Of a stretch of 64,000 nt of DNA, positions 1 to 12,700 are shown in pieces. Every line of letters starts with the position of its first letter. Position 1 is the stretch's first letter. Made by a program: the position numbers and the translations under genes. Below the pieces are notes generated by a model, which was given only the letters and a program-made list of their open reading frames with translations, was not told the DNA's origin and made no database searches. Source of the DNA: Lepidodermella squamata. Taxonomy: Eukaryota > Gastrotricha. The stretch spans positions 2,232,001 to 2,296,000 of the forward strand of contig JBLDXI010000009.1 in NCBI GenBank assembly GCA_047495785.1, written 5' to 3'.

Positions 1-2646
1 TTAAAATCGACGCGACACAAGTAACGAGCCAACTCGGGGGCGGTAAAGTCATGCCCCACATTGACAGAGAATTAGGTGTAGCCATCGGCATCCAGGTTGT
101 TGACAGTAATAAAAACGAAGTCAGGCAGAAAAAAACTGGTCTGGTATAGGGCGTGAGTGGGTTGAAGCCGTGAACTGGCGACGCTGGGTCAGGTTGCACA
201 GATTTGAATAGGGAAAATTGCGACGACGCCAAAACTACGACTAGGAGGAGAAATTCCAGATCGTGAAAGAAACCGTTAATGAGCAGTTGTCCGGCTAGGA
301 TGGAACACGCCGCGGCTAGTAAGCCAACGAGGACGATTTCCCACAACGATCGCGTCGTGTCCATGAAAGCCATCAGTGAAAGGCGGTCGAAGTGAAGTTG
401 CAAATCGAATTTGAGCTTTCCACGGTCGATTCGACACGTCACCCGACGCCGCTGTCTGACATGAGCACTCAAGGCCGAAGTCGAAGACGTCAAACGATTC
501 GCTGGCACTCGAACTGGTTGACCAGCAAGAGTGCCCTAAATAGCAAAATCAAAATAATAAAAAAATCCTCCTTAAAAATTTCTCATTTCAAACCTGGCGA
601 GTGAGCAGTCCTGTGACTAATCTCTCAAAGCTAGAAAATCGAGGAGGTCCGCCTCGACCAACAAGCCGCGTGAAAGTTTCATTTCCTTCACCAGCACCCG
701 ATCGCTCATTGAGAAGGTAAGAATTCGGCGTCGAAACGGAGTCATTATCCCCGGCTGAAACGTTGACAGTGCTCGACGAGCTAGGAGAGTCATCATTAGG
801 TAATGACGATGACATGCGAAGTCGAGTCGCTGAACTCTGGTTGCCATCGTTGTTTCTACCCGGGTGACGGACTGTTTCATGTTGCCGCTGCAACCTCTCT
901 AACCTCCGATGTAATTCATGAAGCTCTAGGTCAGTCTCCTGCGATTCAGGATCAGCTAACCGTAATTCACCTAACAGCGTCCTCAGATCAGCCAATTGAG
1001 CCCGTAGTGATGGTCGGCGTACGTGACGATGGTGTTGCCGCGAAGGAGCTGCGACAATTTGTTGATTCTGAGCGTTTTCCTCCTCATTTTCGAACAACCA
1101 TTTCAGAGAAATTGCATCTTCCGTTGAGGTTCGATTAACTGTAGTTTCATCATCTGCAATGTAGTCAGCGTCTTGAGCTATTGACGACGAAGTCTTCCGT
1201 CTCTGACCGTAAATCCCACGGTCGCGATGAAGAAGCTCACGCTGCACTTCGAGGGGTAAATTTGTTTGAGAAAAACGAGCTACATCAACCATTTGTGACT
1301 CGGATTTAACGAAATCAAGAGCGCCAACTGAGTCGTCAAGCCGGCGATTCAGACCCATTGTAACAGTACTACTGACACTCTGATTCGCCCGGCCCTCTGA
1401 AACTCCAGCTGGTAGGAATGGCGTAGATTGAGCTGTGACTTTATTCATCCTATAATGCGGTTGCTCTTGGATTTGAATTTCTTTGCCTATAGTGTCGGCA
1501 ATCGTCGTACTGTCCGCTGAGGGTGATCTCAATGAAAGTAACGGCAAGGCTTGAAGAGAAGTACCACCGATTTCAGTGTCTATAAAAAGGTCAATAATGT
1601 CGATTCTAGTCAGAAAATTGAGAAAATATACCTGAAAAAGGTTCGTCCAAAGTAGGTTGTGAAAGCGCGGTTTCATTAGGGTACCATAAACGGTGATGAA
1701 GACGCATCGAAGGGGGAAGATTTGGAATAGCTCTGAAAAAACCACCTGCCCCTGCTAGACCATCCGCTGACTCCGCGGCCGGAGATGAAGCAGCGACTGG
1801 CTCTTTGAGGAAAGAAACATCATCCAGCCGAGTCTCAGCTATTATAACGCGACGCCGGGGTAGTAAAGTAGCAGAAGCTGCCCGTGATTTTGACGTTGTA
1901 TCAGTAGCTGAATGAGCGCGTCGTAATGTTCTTCTAGACGGTAGTCGTGCTAATATATGCTGCAAGGCATAGGACGGTGGTCTCCTTCGACCTGAGGGTC
2001 CGGCAGTGGTCGCTCGGTGGGTTCCAAGCCTGGACTGGGGCCGACCTTTCACATCAGCCGTGTGAACCTCGGCTACAGCGAGCGATGGAGCCAAAACGAA
2101 TTCAACATTTGTCACGTTACAGCTTGTAGCTGCACCCGCTCCAGTCGAATGAGTATCATCGTTGGTAGCTGCCGTTTGATCGAGAATAATTGTACTTTGC
2201 TGAGCCAAATTGAGCTCCGTCAGCTCAACTGCTTCATCAAGACGCCGTGAGTCATCAACATCATGATGTTCCCTGGATGAAAATCCTAAATGATGGCGGC
2301 GCCTTGACGGGTTGGTCGCGTCGTTTTGCCGCTGAGCTTCTTCGTCAGAGCCTCTCCGCTCTGGGATTGCACAAGTGTCAAGCATCCAGTGCAGAAGCGA
2401 GGCAACTATTTTGGAACATGAAAAGAAAACTCCAGCAACTATGGAATATGAAAGCCAGGCGATCCATGAAAAGTTGACAGGAACGGCCAAGTGAATCGCC
2501 ATTGGTATGGCTGCCAGCATAGCCCATAGATAGACGTGGAACAGATTGGAAAAATCTGTTTGGGTTACGTCGTAATGACAGCCACCGGTAAACGCTGGCC
2601 ATATTGCGTCCCGTATCAACTCCAACACATAAGTTATTGTAACCAT
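1..2646 (-). CDS. pcx: Pecanex-like multi-pass membrane protein, 5' part (3' end outside window)
   Basis: Three exons on the minus strand: 2646-1632, 1579-594 and 535-<1, with introns of 52 and 58 nt and continuous frame. The N-terminus carries the pecanex signature: a TGG motif near residue 20, then two hydrophobic segments (about residues 35-80) ending in a 'LLHWMLD' helix like 'RLHRALD' of PCNX proteins. A long polar, Ser/Arg-rich stretch (about residues 90-660) follows, as in the family. The third exon returns to conserved sequence: 'DRLSLMAF', a GFFHDLEF helix, then 'SLFKSVQPD' and 'PYTRPVFFC', matching family 'SLLKSVQPD' and 'AYSRPVYFC'. Pecanex proteins are large ER/membrane multi-pass proteins; Drosophila pcx is a maternal neurogenic gene acting in the Notch pathway. 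The TM core and the conserved C-terminal domain lie left of the window. The start at 2646 fits family N-termini. Antisense ORFs here are shadows. Confidence 0.9.
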
Positions 2647-2812
2647 TCCGCTGCTATTGCCATATCATCCCTTATGATAACAGTAATAGACCTACAGGCA
2701 TAAAAAGATTTTGCTTAGAAATAAATTTAATCAGGGTAAAAAGTTTGAGCCGATGGTGATAATAACGTCATTTGGTGAAAAACGGAGAATAAAATCACTT
2801 GAAACTTGAAAA

Positions 2813-3745
2813 TTAAAGCGCAATTACTTCACCACGAATGATCGCACTCAACACATCCGAAGCACTCGGTAGTTCCGGCCGTGGCCACCACGAATAATTC
2901 CCCAAACGATGGATATCACTGAGCGCAACAGATAATTTGTGCTCCTTGCCTGTCGACACAGAGAATCGATTTGTGAACAACAGAAGCCATGTCAAATAGA
3001 ATGGATAACGGACAAGCCAGTGTAAAACAGCGAATAGCACGTAACGAGCACCTGCCAATGGTAGGTACAAACTCAGAAATACAACGTAGTAGACTACAGT
3101 TGTCGGCAGCAGGAACAGAGCACACGTGAAAAGCAGAGTGCCAACAAACAATTGCTCAGCGTCGTATCGAACAGAGTCGACGCGTTTTCTCAACGGATTC
3201 CACTTCTGCCCTCGCCACAATCGGAAACACACGAGCAGAATTCGTACCTCCATTCTGTAGAGTTTTGTTGCATATACGTAAAAGCATATTAAATGAGGAA
3301 AAACAACCAGGAGACCGTCAGAAACAAGTGCTATTGGAATCGACATTCCACCTAGACCAAGGCTCGATAATAAAGAGCTTAGATTGCTATAACAGAGGCT
3401 TGATTGGACGAGACCAGAAAGCAGCTGAACGTAATTTGTCCAAATGAATACGTGGTATGAATAGAAGTATCCCAGAAAATCGTTTAACGGAGCGTTTAGT
3501 TTGAGGCCCGCTGGCGAGTCGTGCAGCCAACTCAATAGACTGTTCAGCCTTGGACCTAATTCTTCGACCAATAACGACGGTTGAATAGCAACAAACATCT
3601 GCGATGACACTAAAGTGGCCAATATGGCATAGAGCATCGTGCCAATTAATACATCAGGGAGTAGTAATACAGCCCAATCGCTTGCGCTCGCCACAGATGC
3701 ATGCCGGCGTCGCTGGCTAATAAGCCATGCCAGTTGAAGTTTCAT
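2813..3745 (-). CDS. PIGQ: PIGQ/GPI1-like subunit of GPI-N-acetylglucosaminyltransferase
   Basis: Single open exon of 310 aa, strongly hydrophobic with about six TM helices. Family landmarks appear in order: 'GLKLNAPL' then 'FLGYFYSYH' (about residues 80-97), a 'CFYVYATKLY' block (about 158-167), then 'RGQKWNPLRKRVDS' followed by 'QLFVGTLLF' and 'LLPTTVVYY' (about 182-225), which is the most conserved part of PIGQ. PIGQ supports the first step of GPI-anchor synthesis, transfer of GlcNAc to phosphatidylinositol on the ER membrane, within the PIG-A/C/H/P/Y complex. The protein equals only the C-terminal half of vertebrate PIGQ (about 580-760 aa). Either the N-terminal extension is absent in this lineage or upstream exons are missed: an AG acceptor-like 'tcgctag' lies just before the first Met in an open frame. 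It is tandem and co-oriented with pecanex, with a spacer of about 165 bp. Confidence 0.9.
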   Translation of the reverse strand: MKLQLAWLISQRRRHASVASASDWAVLLLPDVLIGTMLYAILATLVSSQMFVAIQPSLLVEELGPRLNSLLSWLHDSPAGLKLNAPLNDFLGYFYSYHVFIWTNYVQLLSGLVQSSLCYSNLSSLLSSLGLGGMSIPIALVSDGLLVVFPHLICFYVYATKLYRMEVRILLVCFRLWRGQKWNPLRKRVDSVRYDAEQLFVGTLLFTCALFLLPTTVVYYVVFLSLYLPLAGARYVLFAVLHWLVRYPFYLTWLLLFTNRFSVSTGKEHKLSVALSDIHRLGNYSWWPRPELPSASDVLSAIIRGEVIAL

Positions 3746-4847
3746 CGAGCATATATTAACCTAGCGAAACCAATTCAAATTAGAGCCAAGCTCAACATAA
3801 AAAACTTATAAGATTGATGCTGACTTCTGACTTACTAAGAGAATGCATATAGTGGAACAATAAACTATGTAATTCCAAACAGATATTTTCATATATCGGT
3901 AGCACAATCAACAATCGACAGACGTCAGAATCGCACAATTTACAATTGTGATTCTGTTATGAGCATAAACATTTCGCAAGGTGCATGGAATCAATGCCGT
4001 ATGCCGTATACAAATAAAAGATTTTACATTTTACCATCAGAAATTGGATTACATATTAGTGCTTAGGGTTGTCCGATTTTCGATTAGCATCCTACATCCT
4101 ACATCCCAATCCCAAATTCCGGTAAGACAGTACCGGCAGCTGGAAGCCCTGCTTCTTGTTGTGAACATTCCGCTATTCTAATCTAATAGTTCTGACTAAT
4201 ATGGAGTAAGTCGGGAGGCGGCTCACGTCAGCTGAAGCGGGGGCTGCTGGCGTGCCCCTGTCCCTTGTTAGAAGTTTGAATTCCAGCAGCCAGCAGCCAA
4301 CAGCTGGAGGTCACGTTGAAGGCGAAGTCGCATCGCATGTGACGTTGACATCAGCAAATAAAACCCCAAGAGTTCTGACGCAAGTGCACCTGTCACCCCT
4401 GGTAAAACAAGAAACAAAATAATAATTAAATAATAATTGTGCAGATGGCTATGAAAAGAACTCATGATTGTTTATGTTTTCCAGTAAATGTAAGAAAATT
4501 AGTTCTAAAATTTTTGATTGATGGCGGGAAAAAGTTTAAAATGATGCCAGAAGTTGAACGTTTTTTTCGTGGTGGGAATAAACCTGTTGGTCTGCCTTTG
4601 GAATGTAACACGTAACACGCAACCTTTTGCTGCATTGCGTGGGTGATAATGCGTCCTTAGTAGTTGAGTCATTTCGTGGCTGCTTCTGTTCAACATTTCT
4701 AATCTGAGCAGCTGGTAGTTGGAAATCTATGGTGCCTACTATGTTGATCTATGTATGCCAAGTTCTGCTAAATTTTGAAAGACGGATTCCGCCGAAACCT
4801 ATACAAAATTTTTCAAAATTTACGTTTCTTTCTTGCAGAGCACCTGG
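3746..4847. other. Intergenic, no supported gene
   Basis: This 1.1-kb stretch lies upstream of PIGQ. It has short ORFs on both strands (for example 4268-4465 minus, 65 aa; 4505-4696 minus, 63 aa) with no recognisable motif, no splice-linked continuation and biased low-complexity composition. It probably holds the PIGQ promoter and 5'UTR, possibly with an unseen 5' exon. I see no tRNA and no transposon ends. Confidence 0.5.
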
Positions 4848-5219
4848 CTATGCAATTTTAGGAAGTTTAGGCACAGCATGAAGCCTCTGGTGGGATATCT
4901 TTAAAGCCGAAGTAGTGGCGCCGTCGTTGACCTGAGCAGACAACACGGTTGTATCTGCAGAGGCTGCTTTAGGATGCACACGTGGGCCGCCATGACTCTC
5001 AATAGTTGTCTCGCTCGAGAGGTGGGGAAACCCACATGTCGATTGACGGTCTTCTGCGAAATGGCTTAGATAAACTCGAGCGGGGTTTGGCACCACATCC
5101 AATGGTGTAGGGTCTCTATTAGAGTGGGCAGCCAGCTCACCCTCAGATCTTCCGAACCTGTCATCATCATCATGAAAATTTGGAGTGGATGGATTTCGTC
5201 TCTTTTTGAAAAACATCAT
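4848..5219 (-). CDS. Orphan hypothetical protein or terminal exon, 123 aa
   Basis: Open frame of 123 codons starting with tandem ATGs. The N-terminus is very basic (MMFFKKRRN), followed by a DDDD patch and a polar Ser/Thr/His/Pro-rich remainder with no hydrophobic core and no family I recognise. An in-frame stop lies just upstream, so it starts here or is joined by a splice acceptor near the start. The 'FFKKRR' opening recalls a stop-transfer sequence before a cytoplasmic tail, as in the E genes downstream, but no upstream TM-coding segment was found. No AATAAA was seen downstream. It could be a chance ORF. Confidence 0.25.
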   Translation of the reverse strand: MMFFKKRRNPSTPNFHDDDDRFGRSEGELAAHSNRDPTPLDVVPNPARVYLSHFAEDRQSTCGFPHLSSETTIESHGGPRVHPKAASADTTVLSAQVNDGATTSALKISHQRLHAVPKLPKIA

Positions 5220-6527
5220 TATCTTCCAGTCTTTTCATTCGTATAAATTGGATATTTGGACTGGCTCTTTCGAATATAACAAGAAGTTGCTAAAATAGAG
5301 CAAAGAATTATGAATTTTCTTCGGAATTTGGGCTTTTTCAGGCTCGATCTTCGATCTGCTATCTTTTTCCAACACTTGTGTGCACTATCGCCTTATGAAA
5401 AATTTATATAATGCATAATGTTTACAAATTCTATAATTAAATTCTTGAATTCGCCGAATCCGACCCTGCACGGCATTTTGTCATATCCGTGTGACGAAAT
5501 GCGTCATCCCCGTCACGGCTGGTCTCGCTAAGTAATAGGTAGCTCTATCGAGGTCCCGGTTCCTCAAATAGGATATACTCGCACAGTATCTGCTATCTGC
5601 TCAGACTGGCAGAAAGTTATTCCGGTCTCGACCTTTATCCCAGAATGGGTTCATATTATCTAAGACTTATCTTTTCTGATACAATCAATGCAATAGGGAC
5701 ACAATTTGCCGTCACCAAGCCCGCATTGGGTTTCGTATTTACTTGGACTTGGTATTTGAAATCGAATTGAGCTAATCATCCCCGAGGACGTGCTTCTAAC
5801 TTATAACCACAAATGAAGGCTGCTTACTTGACAGTGGCTTGACCTTTGACTTGTCTGAAGGTCAGTATTGAACTTTATTCTGTTAAAAGTCGCCTCTTAC
5901 ACCCCACTAAGAATGACCTATAAATCGATATATAAATATATATATTGGTGGGAGACATTTCTGATGAGTGAAATGATTAAAACGATATAAAATGGCAGAT
6001 AATAGGTAATATAAAAATAGTTGGCGCAATTTATCCCGAACGCCGACTATTATACCAGAATAGTCTGGAATTCGAATGAGGAGACGTTTTGAAATGAGCT
6101 TGTTTGTGATTTCATATTATTTTTTTTTGATCTGGTATTCTGGGAAAATTTTGTCAGTCTGTATCTGCTGACATACTAGTTGTCCACAGAAACATCTTTA
6201 CCGGTGAGAACCCAGTTTGAAAACTCAAATTTTCCGTTACATGTATAATTGAGCGTCATTTACTTAACGCACCTTGGCTCTGCGACAACTTTTTATTTCA
6301 AAATTTTTTCGTATAATTTGTTCTGTAAATAAAAATATGCAGACCTAATTGAAGTCTGGCATGAAGCTGTGCCTCACAATCGCGCTCAAATTTTGAGTTG
6401 TAATAATATTACTGCTCTGATTATGCAATTTCAAGTTGAGCTCCATTTAACCAATGTCTATCATCTCCATTTTATTTGGTCGTTATTTTATAGGTAACTT
6501 TATTCGCTTCAATTTTAAAGTTTAAAA
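5220..6527. other. AT-rich intergenic region upstream of piwi
   Basis: About 1.3 kb with no ORF above 60 codons, AT-rich runs (for example the TATA-rich stretch at about 5925-5946) and no recognisable RNA gene or repeat end. It probably contains the promoter and 5'UTR of the piwi-like gene and possibly upstream sequence of the orphan ORF at 4848-5219. Confidence 0.5.
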
Positions 6528-9500
6528 ATGGAAGGAGCGGGTCGAGCTCGCGGTCGCGCTCGCGGCCGGGTTGCCGGGAGCGGCCTGAGTACTCCAGGCC
6601 CAGACGCCCCAAGTGAAGTATCAAATTCAGTGGCCACGGCTGCAATGCCGCGTGGTGGAATCGCCCCACGCGGTCGCGAACAGTCTGGTCCGGTCGACGC
6701 CAAGGGCCGCATGGAGCGCCTTCAGGCCGCAAGAGCACGTCGTATGGAATCAATCGTCATCCCGTTGACCAGGCCGCAAAATGTGACCAATACTCAAGGT
6801 AATTCAAGTTAATCAAATGGGACATGTTTAATCTATGTTTTATGTTTGATATTCTAGGCACGACAGGTGATCCTGTGGAGTTGGTTTCCAATTTCTTCAA
6901 GATTCAGGGCGGCCCGACTTGGTCCATGTATGAGTACCATATCGATTTCGAGCCCGAGATCGATTTTATCAGCCTTCGAATCCAGCTTGTGCGCGCCCAC
7001 AAGGATAAAATTGGCGAAGTTTTTTCCTTCAATGGCGCTAATCTGATTACTCCTAAGAATTTGGGCGAGGTAAGCATTCTATGCACTTATTTTTTAGTCT
7101 GTTGAAACCTAGATATTGGTTTTGGGAAATATTGATTCTGCATACTAGTTGCAATTCTGTGTCTTTTTCAGGAGAACATCTGGCATTCGACACGTGACAG
7201 TGATGGAGCGACCATCAAACTGCGAGTTCGGCGAACTGCCGAAGTTTCGCCCGACTCGGAAGAGGCCGTTCGCATTCTCGACAATGCCGTTCGTGACATG
7301 CAGAAGGCCCTCGAGCTGAAACAGTCGAAGAGAGATTTCTTTGACCCAGCCGCAGCTATTAACATGCAGAACTTCGGAATGACAATATGGCCTGGATACG
7401 CTATGACGATCACCAAGTATGAGAACGAGCTGTTGCTGAACATGGACATTATTCATCGCGTCATGCGTACCGATACCTGCTATGATATGATGCGCAAAAT
7501 TTTCAACGACGCTCGCCAGAACAATTTTGATCCGAAAGAAGCTATTTCAAAGGCACTCATTGGAACCATCGTCTTGACCAAGTACAACAACAAAACACAT
7601 ACGATCGATGACATCCTGTGGCCGCCAGAAAACTCCCCGTTAACGAAGTTCGAGCGCAAGGGCGAGGAGATTTCGATCGCCGACTACATGCGTATTCAAT
7701 ACGACGTGGTTATTCAAGACGTGAAGCAGCCTCTGCTGGTCACCCGTCCGCGAAAGATGGCTCGTCGTATTAAGGAGGAAGGCCGTGTCGACAAATTGGT
7801 TCCGGAGTTGTGCTTCATGACCGGTTTGACCGACGCCCAACGTGCTGATTTCCGCCTGATGAAGGAATTTGGCGAGATCACCCGCCTGAACCCGACGAAC
7901 CGTATGCAGCGATATACCGATTTCGGTCGCCGTGTCGCCAATTGTGACAAGGCCCGCAAGGTTCTGTCCGATTGGAACCTTCGTCTCGATCCGCAGCCGC
8001 TTCGCCTGAGGGGTCGACTCCTCAAGCCAATCGAGTTGACCACAGGTAGCGCTCCTATATGCCCTGATCAGAGCGCGGAATGGTCGAATGCAATCAAAAA
8101 TATGAAGGCTTGCGACCCTCAGCCGATGGATCCGTGGGTCCTGATCTTCCCACGTCGTGACGAACAAGCCGCCCGCGAACTTTCTGACGCTGTGTGCCGC
8201 ATTGCACTTGGCCTTGGCATTCAAGTTAGTGATCACTAGTTTTGCTTTCATATTCCGAATAATCTGATCAATTTTGTGTCTTTATTATCAGTGCCCGCCG
8301 CCTAGACCGTGTCCTATCGAAAATACGCGCGCCGATGGTTATAAAGCTGCATGTCAGCAGGTTTCGACGTTGCCTAACATCAAGCTCATCATGTGTCTGC
8401 TGGGCCGCAAGGATCGTCAGATCTACGAAGCAATCAAGAAGTTCACCCTCGTCGACGTCGGCATTCCATCACAGGTTTGTAATTATGCGTGTTTTAGATT
8501 TTAGATATTAAGTACTCATCATTCCTATTTGCAAAATGGCGCGAAAAGTGTTTAAAAATACTCTCTCTCTCTTGATCTGTTGATTCTAATTTATTTTACC
8601 AATGGAGAATCCAAACCAGACCTAGTCTGGTAAAATTTCCCGGATTGGGCGTAATCAACATCAATTTAGTTGGCTCGATCGATGATCCATTTATCGAACT
8701 TAACACAGTAAAGGTAAAGGTGGAGAAGATGGAGAAAAGCTAAAGCTTAAGTAGATAGTAACTGAAATGATTTCCCTCGAAACATTTACGATTTTATTGT
8801 CAATGTTTGAAGCCCTCAAAAACTCACCCTTGTTTTTTTTATTCAGTGCGTTGTTGTGAACACGCTCCGCAAGGGTATGATGAGCGTGGTGACGAAAATC
8901 ATGCAGCAAGTTTGCGTCAAATTGGGCGGCGCGTTGTGGAGCGTCCCGATTCCGTGCAAGACTGCGATGATTTGCGGCTTCGACACGTACCACGACTCGG
9001 CTGCTCGAGGCAAATCAGTCGGCGGGTTCGTTGCTACTACTGATCCTACGTTCACGAAGTTCTATTCGCGCTCGTTTGCTCATGAAGCTCGTGGTGAGCT
9101 CTCTCATCACCTGGTCGTCTGCCTGGCCGAAGCTATCAAAACATACCACTCGAAGAACGGTGTGCTGCCGGCGATCATCCTCTTTTACAGAGATGGTGTC
9201 GCGGACAACCAATTAAAGGCCGTACACGATAGCGAGGTGCAGCAGCTGAAAGAGGTCGCTAAGCAGTTTGGACCTGACTACCAGCCGAAGCTGTCGGTGA
9301 TCGTCGTTCAAAAGCGCATTCGTCCCCGTTTCTTCGCTATCAGGGGCCCACAAATCAACAATCCCACTCCGGGTACTGTTGTCGACAATACTATCACGAA
9401 TCCCAAGGCGTACGATTTCTACGTAATTGCCCAGTCCGTTCGCCAGGGTACAGTCACGCCGACTCGATACAATATCATTCACGAGTCGACTGCTCTTCAG

Positions 9501-9665
9501 CCCGACCATCACCATCAGCTGGCGTACCGTCTCAGCCATTTGTACTACAATTGGCCGGGAACAGGGCAGGAAAAAGTGTCCGATCGTGCGATCTATGATC
9601 GTGGGCAGTTTACAGGGCTGAAACCCCCTTTTCGTGGGCAGCTCGGCTTTTTGCTCATTATTTAA
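6528..9665 (+). CDS. piwi: Piwi-like Argonaute, truncated by a hAT insertion in its last exon
   Basis: Exons 6528-6798, 6858-7069, 7172-8224, 8292-8474 and 8847 onward, all in frame. The N-terminus has Arg-Gly repeats (GRARGRARGR), typical of Piwi proteins and targets of arginine methylation for Tudor binding. The middle matches the N/PAZ region ('FDPKEAI', 'TYNNKTH-IDD'-like), followed by MID and PIWI domains. Catalytic Asp residues are visible in 'GFDTYHD' and 'FYRDGV'. At 9561, right after 'LYYNWPGT', the frame enters a transposon and reads about 32 foreign codons to a stop at 9665. The missing 37 codons sit at 13645-13757. Without the transposon the protein would be 848 aa, normal for a Piwi. 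Piwi proteins bind piRNAs and silence transposons in the germline. As read, this allele loses the catalytic histidine and C-terminus. No other lesion was found, so the insertion looks recent. Confidence 0.93.
9554..9561 (+). repeat. hAT target-site duplication, left copy
   Basis: GCCGGGAA, identical to 13637-13644. It falls inside the Trp-Pro-Gly-Thr codons of the conserved Piwi 'YNWPGT' motif, so the target was piwi coding sequence. Confidence 0.93.
9562..9574 (+). repeat. hAT left terminal inverted repeat
   Basis: CAGGGCAGGAAAA. Pairs with 13624-13636 in inverted orientation, 12 of 13 positions (C/T difference at position 6). Confidence 0.92.
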
Positions 9666-9727
9666 AAAGTCATTGCGTAACTATGAACTTCAATTTATTT
9701 GGAGGAAGAAAATCGAAATGTAAAAGA

Positions 9728-12700
9728 TTAAAATTCGATGCGCCCTTTGGCGCTGGCGATGCGATCGACAACCTTCCCTGTTGCAAACTTGACCGCCCGA
9801 TCGCTGCGCCGCTTGAAATTCCACTCCCTTCCCTTAAAGTAATTATTTAACGCGGTAATCAAAAATTTTGAAGAATTCGGGTTGGCAGGATTTGGTCCAT
9901 TCCAGTGGATGAAGGTCTCTTTTGACACGACCGCATCGTCCGCCGGGCGATCGTGGCTAGCATGACGGTCCAAGACGGACCCCATCGACTCCACCACGGA
10001 CTCGCAGTGGCTCTTGAGGGCACATTTTAAATAAAAAGACATGAAGTCTTGGAGCCCTTCATGCAATGAAGCGGTATTCATAAATTGATACAACACCTCG
10101 CAGTGTTTTTGCCCATTTAAGGGAAGCGATTTAACCCGCTTGCTCCAAATGCGGTATTGACTGATTATCGAATCTCGATTGAGCAGCTGCCCACCTTCCT
10201 CGGCCTCGTCGATGATTTCAGAGAGGACGGATATCTGCTCTGGAGCCCCAGCCTTTATCAGTTCCACATTAAACACCAATGCAGCCTTGCTGCTCAGATT
10301 CTGCTGAGGCGGAAAACGTTCCACAAGTCGCTGCGTTATAGTCGTGCATAGACGCTTTCCTTGCTCGAGACATGATTTGGCAGTAGACAATAGGTCAGTA
10401 GGTCCGGTTGATTTAGCCGATCGAGTGACGACAATCTGCCCACCGCATTGGTCCAATTTGCGAGTTTTATACTTGCCCCCTAATAATAAGGAAGATTAGA
10501 TCCTCCCAAAACTGCCCAATTTCACACTTACCATTTTCTTGCAACTCCTTGTACGCGGAGTGGAACGATGGAAATTGATCAGCGCAATCTTCAATATCTA
10601 CTGCCGACATTTGGCGGAATTTCGATCTGGCGAGTTTTATTATCGTGTCAATTTCCCAATTCATCAAGTCGAAAGTTTGAACTTGTTTCGAGGTTTTACC
10701 AAGGAGATCGTAAACATCAATTGCCAAATTGAGCTGCAAAACGAGTTTCGCTTGGCCGATTTTCGCAGCTAGTGGGTCGCTCTTCTCGACAAGTTTCGCA
10801 TGCATCGTTGTGAAATTTTTGCGGAAATTGCGGAAAACCCCATCAGCGTAGGCTGCGAATCGGGTATCTAGTTATAATGACACAGGTAAAATACGTTTTT
10901 TGCGATTATCTCGATCAATTATCGATGATCAGCAGAAATCGATAATCGATAATCGATAAGTGGTGATAGATAGAGGAAATTGAGTGACACCAGCTTGTTC
11001 AGCGTGAAATTTCACCCTAGATGACAAATTTTCATGTTTCTATCATTCATAATAAGGCAGATATCGCACAATCAGTTTTACTTCCGGTGGGGTATGTTTA
11101 GGCGGCTTTAGGCAATTGATGTAGAATTTTTCAAAAAACCGGCAAAACCGCTTCCTTTGAACTCGAAATCCCCCTTAGAAACCCCGGAGGGGTAAAGTTC
11201 GTACGGCGGATTTGATTCCGTTTTCAGAATTTCAATAGCCCCCGTACTTCCGGAGATAGTTGATTTTTTTAAATTGTTTTATTACTTTATTGCACCGTAA
11301 TTATTTTTTCCTTCCAAAGCGTTATATACCCGTGTAATACATCAAACTAAGCAGTTTTTTGCGTAGAATCGCGTGGTGCAATTCATATTTGCATGGGATA
11401 AATGGCTTGCAAGTTATTGATGATTCAATTATTGACTAACCTGAAAATAGACCGACGCTCCCAAGCGAGGTTTCGGCAACAGAAGCCGCTTGTTCCAGCT
11501 CGTGAAACTTCTTTCCCCTGCCGAAATGCTTGAAAACTTCGGTGATCAAGTCAATCAGAGTTTTCAACCACTCGTTTTCAGAGCGGGCATCTTTCATCGC
11601 AAGCTCGATCAAGTGGGCAGGATCCCAGATAGCAGTGAGCCAGAGATCGCCTAGTAATTCTCGAAATCGGTCTGCTACACCAAGGTTAATGTACTGACCA
11701 TCGCAGGCTAATCCAACCAATCTTTGTCGCAGCATAGTTGTTGAATAATTCAAATTTGTTTGTAATACCGAAATCATGCTCTTGGTTAGCCCCAGACCTG
11801 CAAATATAAGTTGTTAGTTTTTAGATCCACGTGACTAATTTCCTTACCAGAGTGGTCCTGAACTACGGTGTTTTCGACGAAGATGGGCTGGATTCGACCT
11901 TGGAGAAATGCGGCGAGCCCAAGGATCTGCCCAGTCCGGCGTTTGGCAGTCATTTTATCCGTTAGCACAGCAATAGGTGTGGGCTCTCCAGTAGCAGGAA
12001 GGGCGTCGTGTAAAAGGAAAACCAGCTTATCCAATAATGTAGTAAAGAGGCATTTTGTAAATGAAGCTGCGAATTTCCGGCCGTGATTGACCTCGCCAAC
12101 CTCAATATCGGAAACTGCAAGTGCTGCTACTTGCCGCTCGAATTTAGAATAGGAAATCGCTTCACGCGCATTGTTGAACACAATACGCGCTAGTAGTAGC
12201 GCTAGAATATTGTTATTAGATTGATTACGCTTACAGCTTACATTAGCTATTAGAACTCACCAATTCTCTTCACAGATCTGTTGTTTGCAGCGACTTTTTC
12301 TTCAATTTTTTCAGCGTTTTCTTCAGCTACCAAATGTTTCTCGCACTCCAAATGTTCCGCCATGTTTCGCTATAAATCGGATTTTTAAAATGCTGGCTAA
12401 GAGAGAAATATCAAGTTAAAGGCGTACTTTCAAATTGCGAAATTCGATTGGCTGAGTGGTTTTCGCAAATTCTGATCCAAGTTCAAATTTGAACCGGAAT
12501 CGTCCAGTTTTGCCTTTCTCTGTTCCATTCTTCGTACACGACTCGCAACGGACCAGTACATCGCCAAACTCTTCGACTATTGAAAAACAAGGCGAAAGAG
12601 TGAGAATTCGAGAAATTCCTTTTGCTGATATGATAAGTGTTCGGAGCGCCTGCCGTTCAGCCTCTTCAGTCACATCGACACTTGGTAGAGGTACCACTCT

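Noticed and set aside
803-1138. 111-aa plus ORF
   Set aside because: Antisense to the Ser-rich second exon of pecanex, with no supporting signal.
7640-8251. 203-aa minus-strand ORF
   Set aside because: Exact antisense of the conserved Piwi exon 3; a codon-bias shadow.
9566-9665. The last 32 codons of the piwi reading frame as a genuine C-terminus
   Set aside because: They lie inside the transposon beyond the TIR start; the conserved Piwi end is found at 13645-13757.
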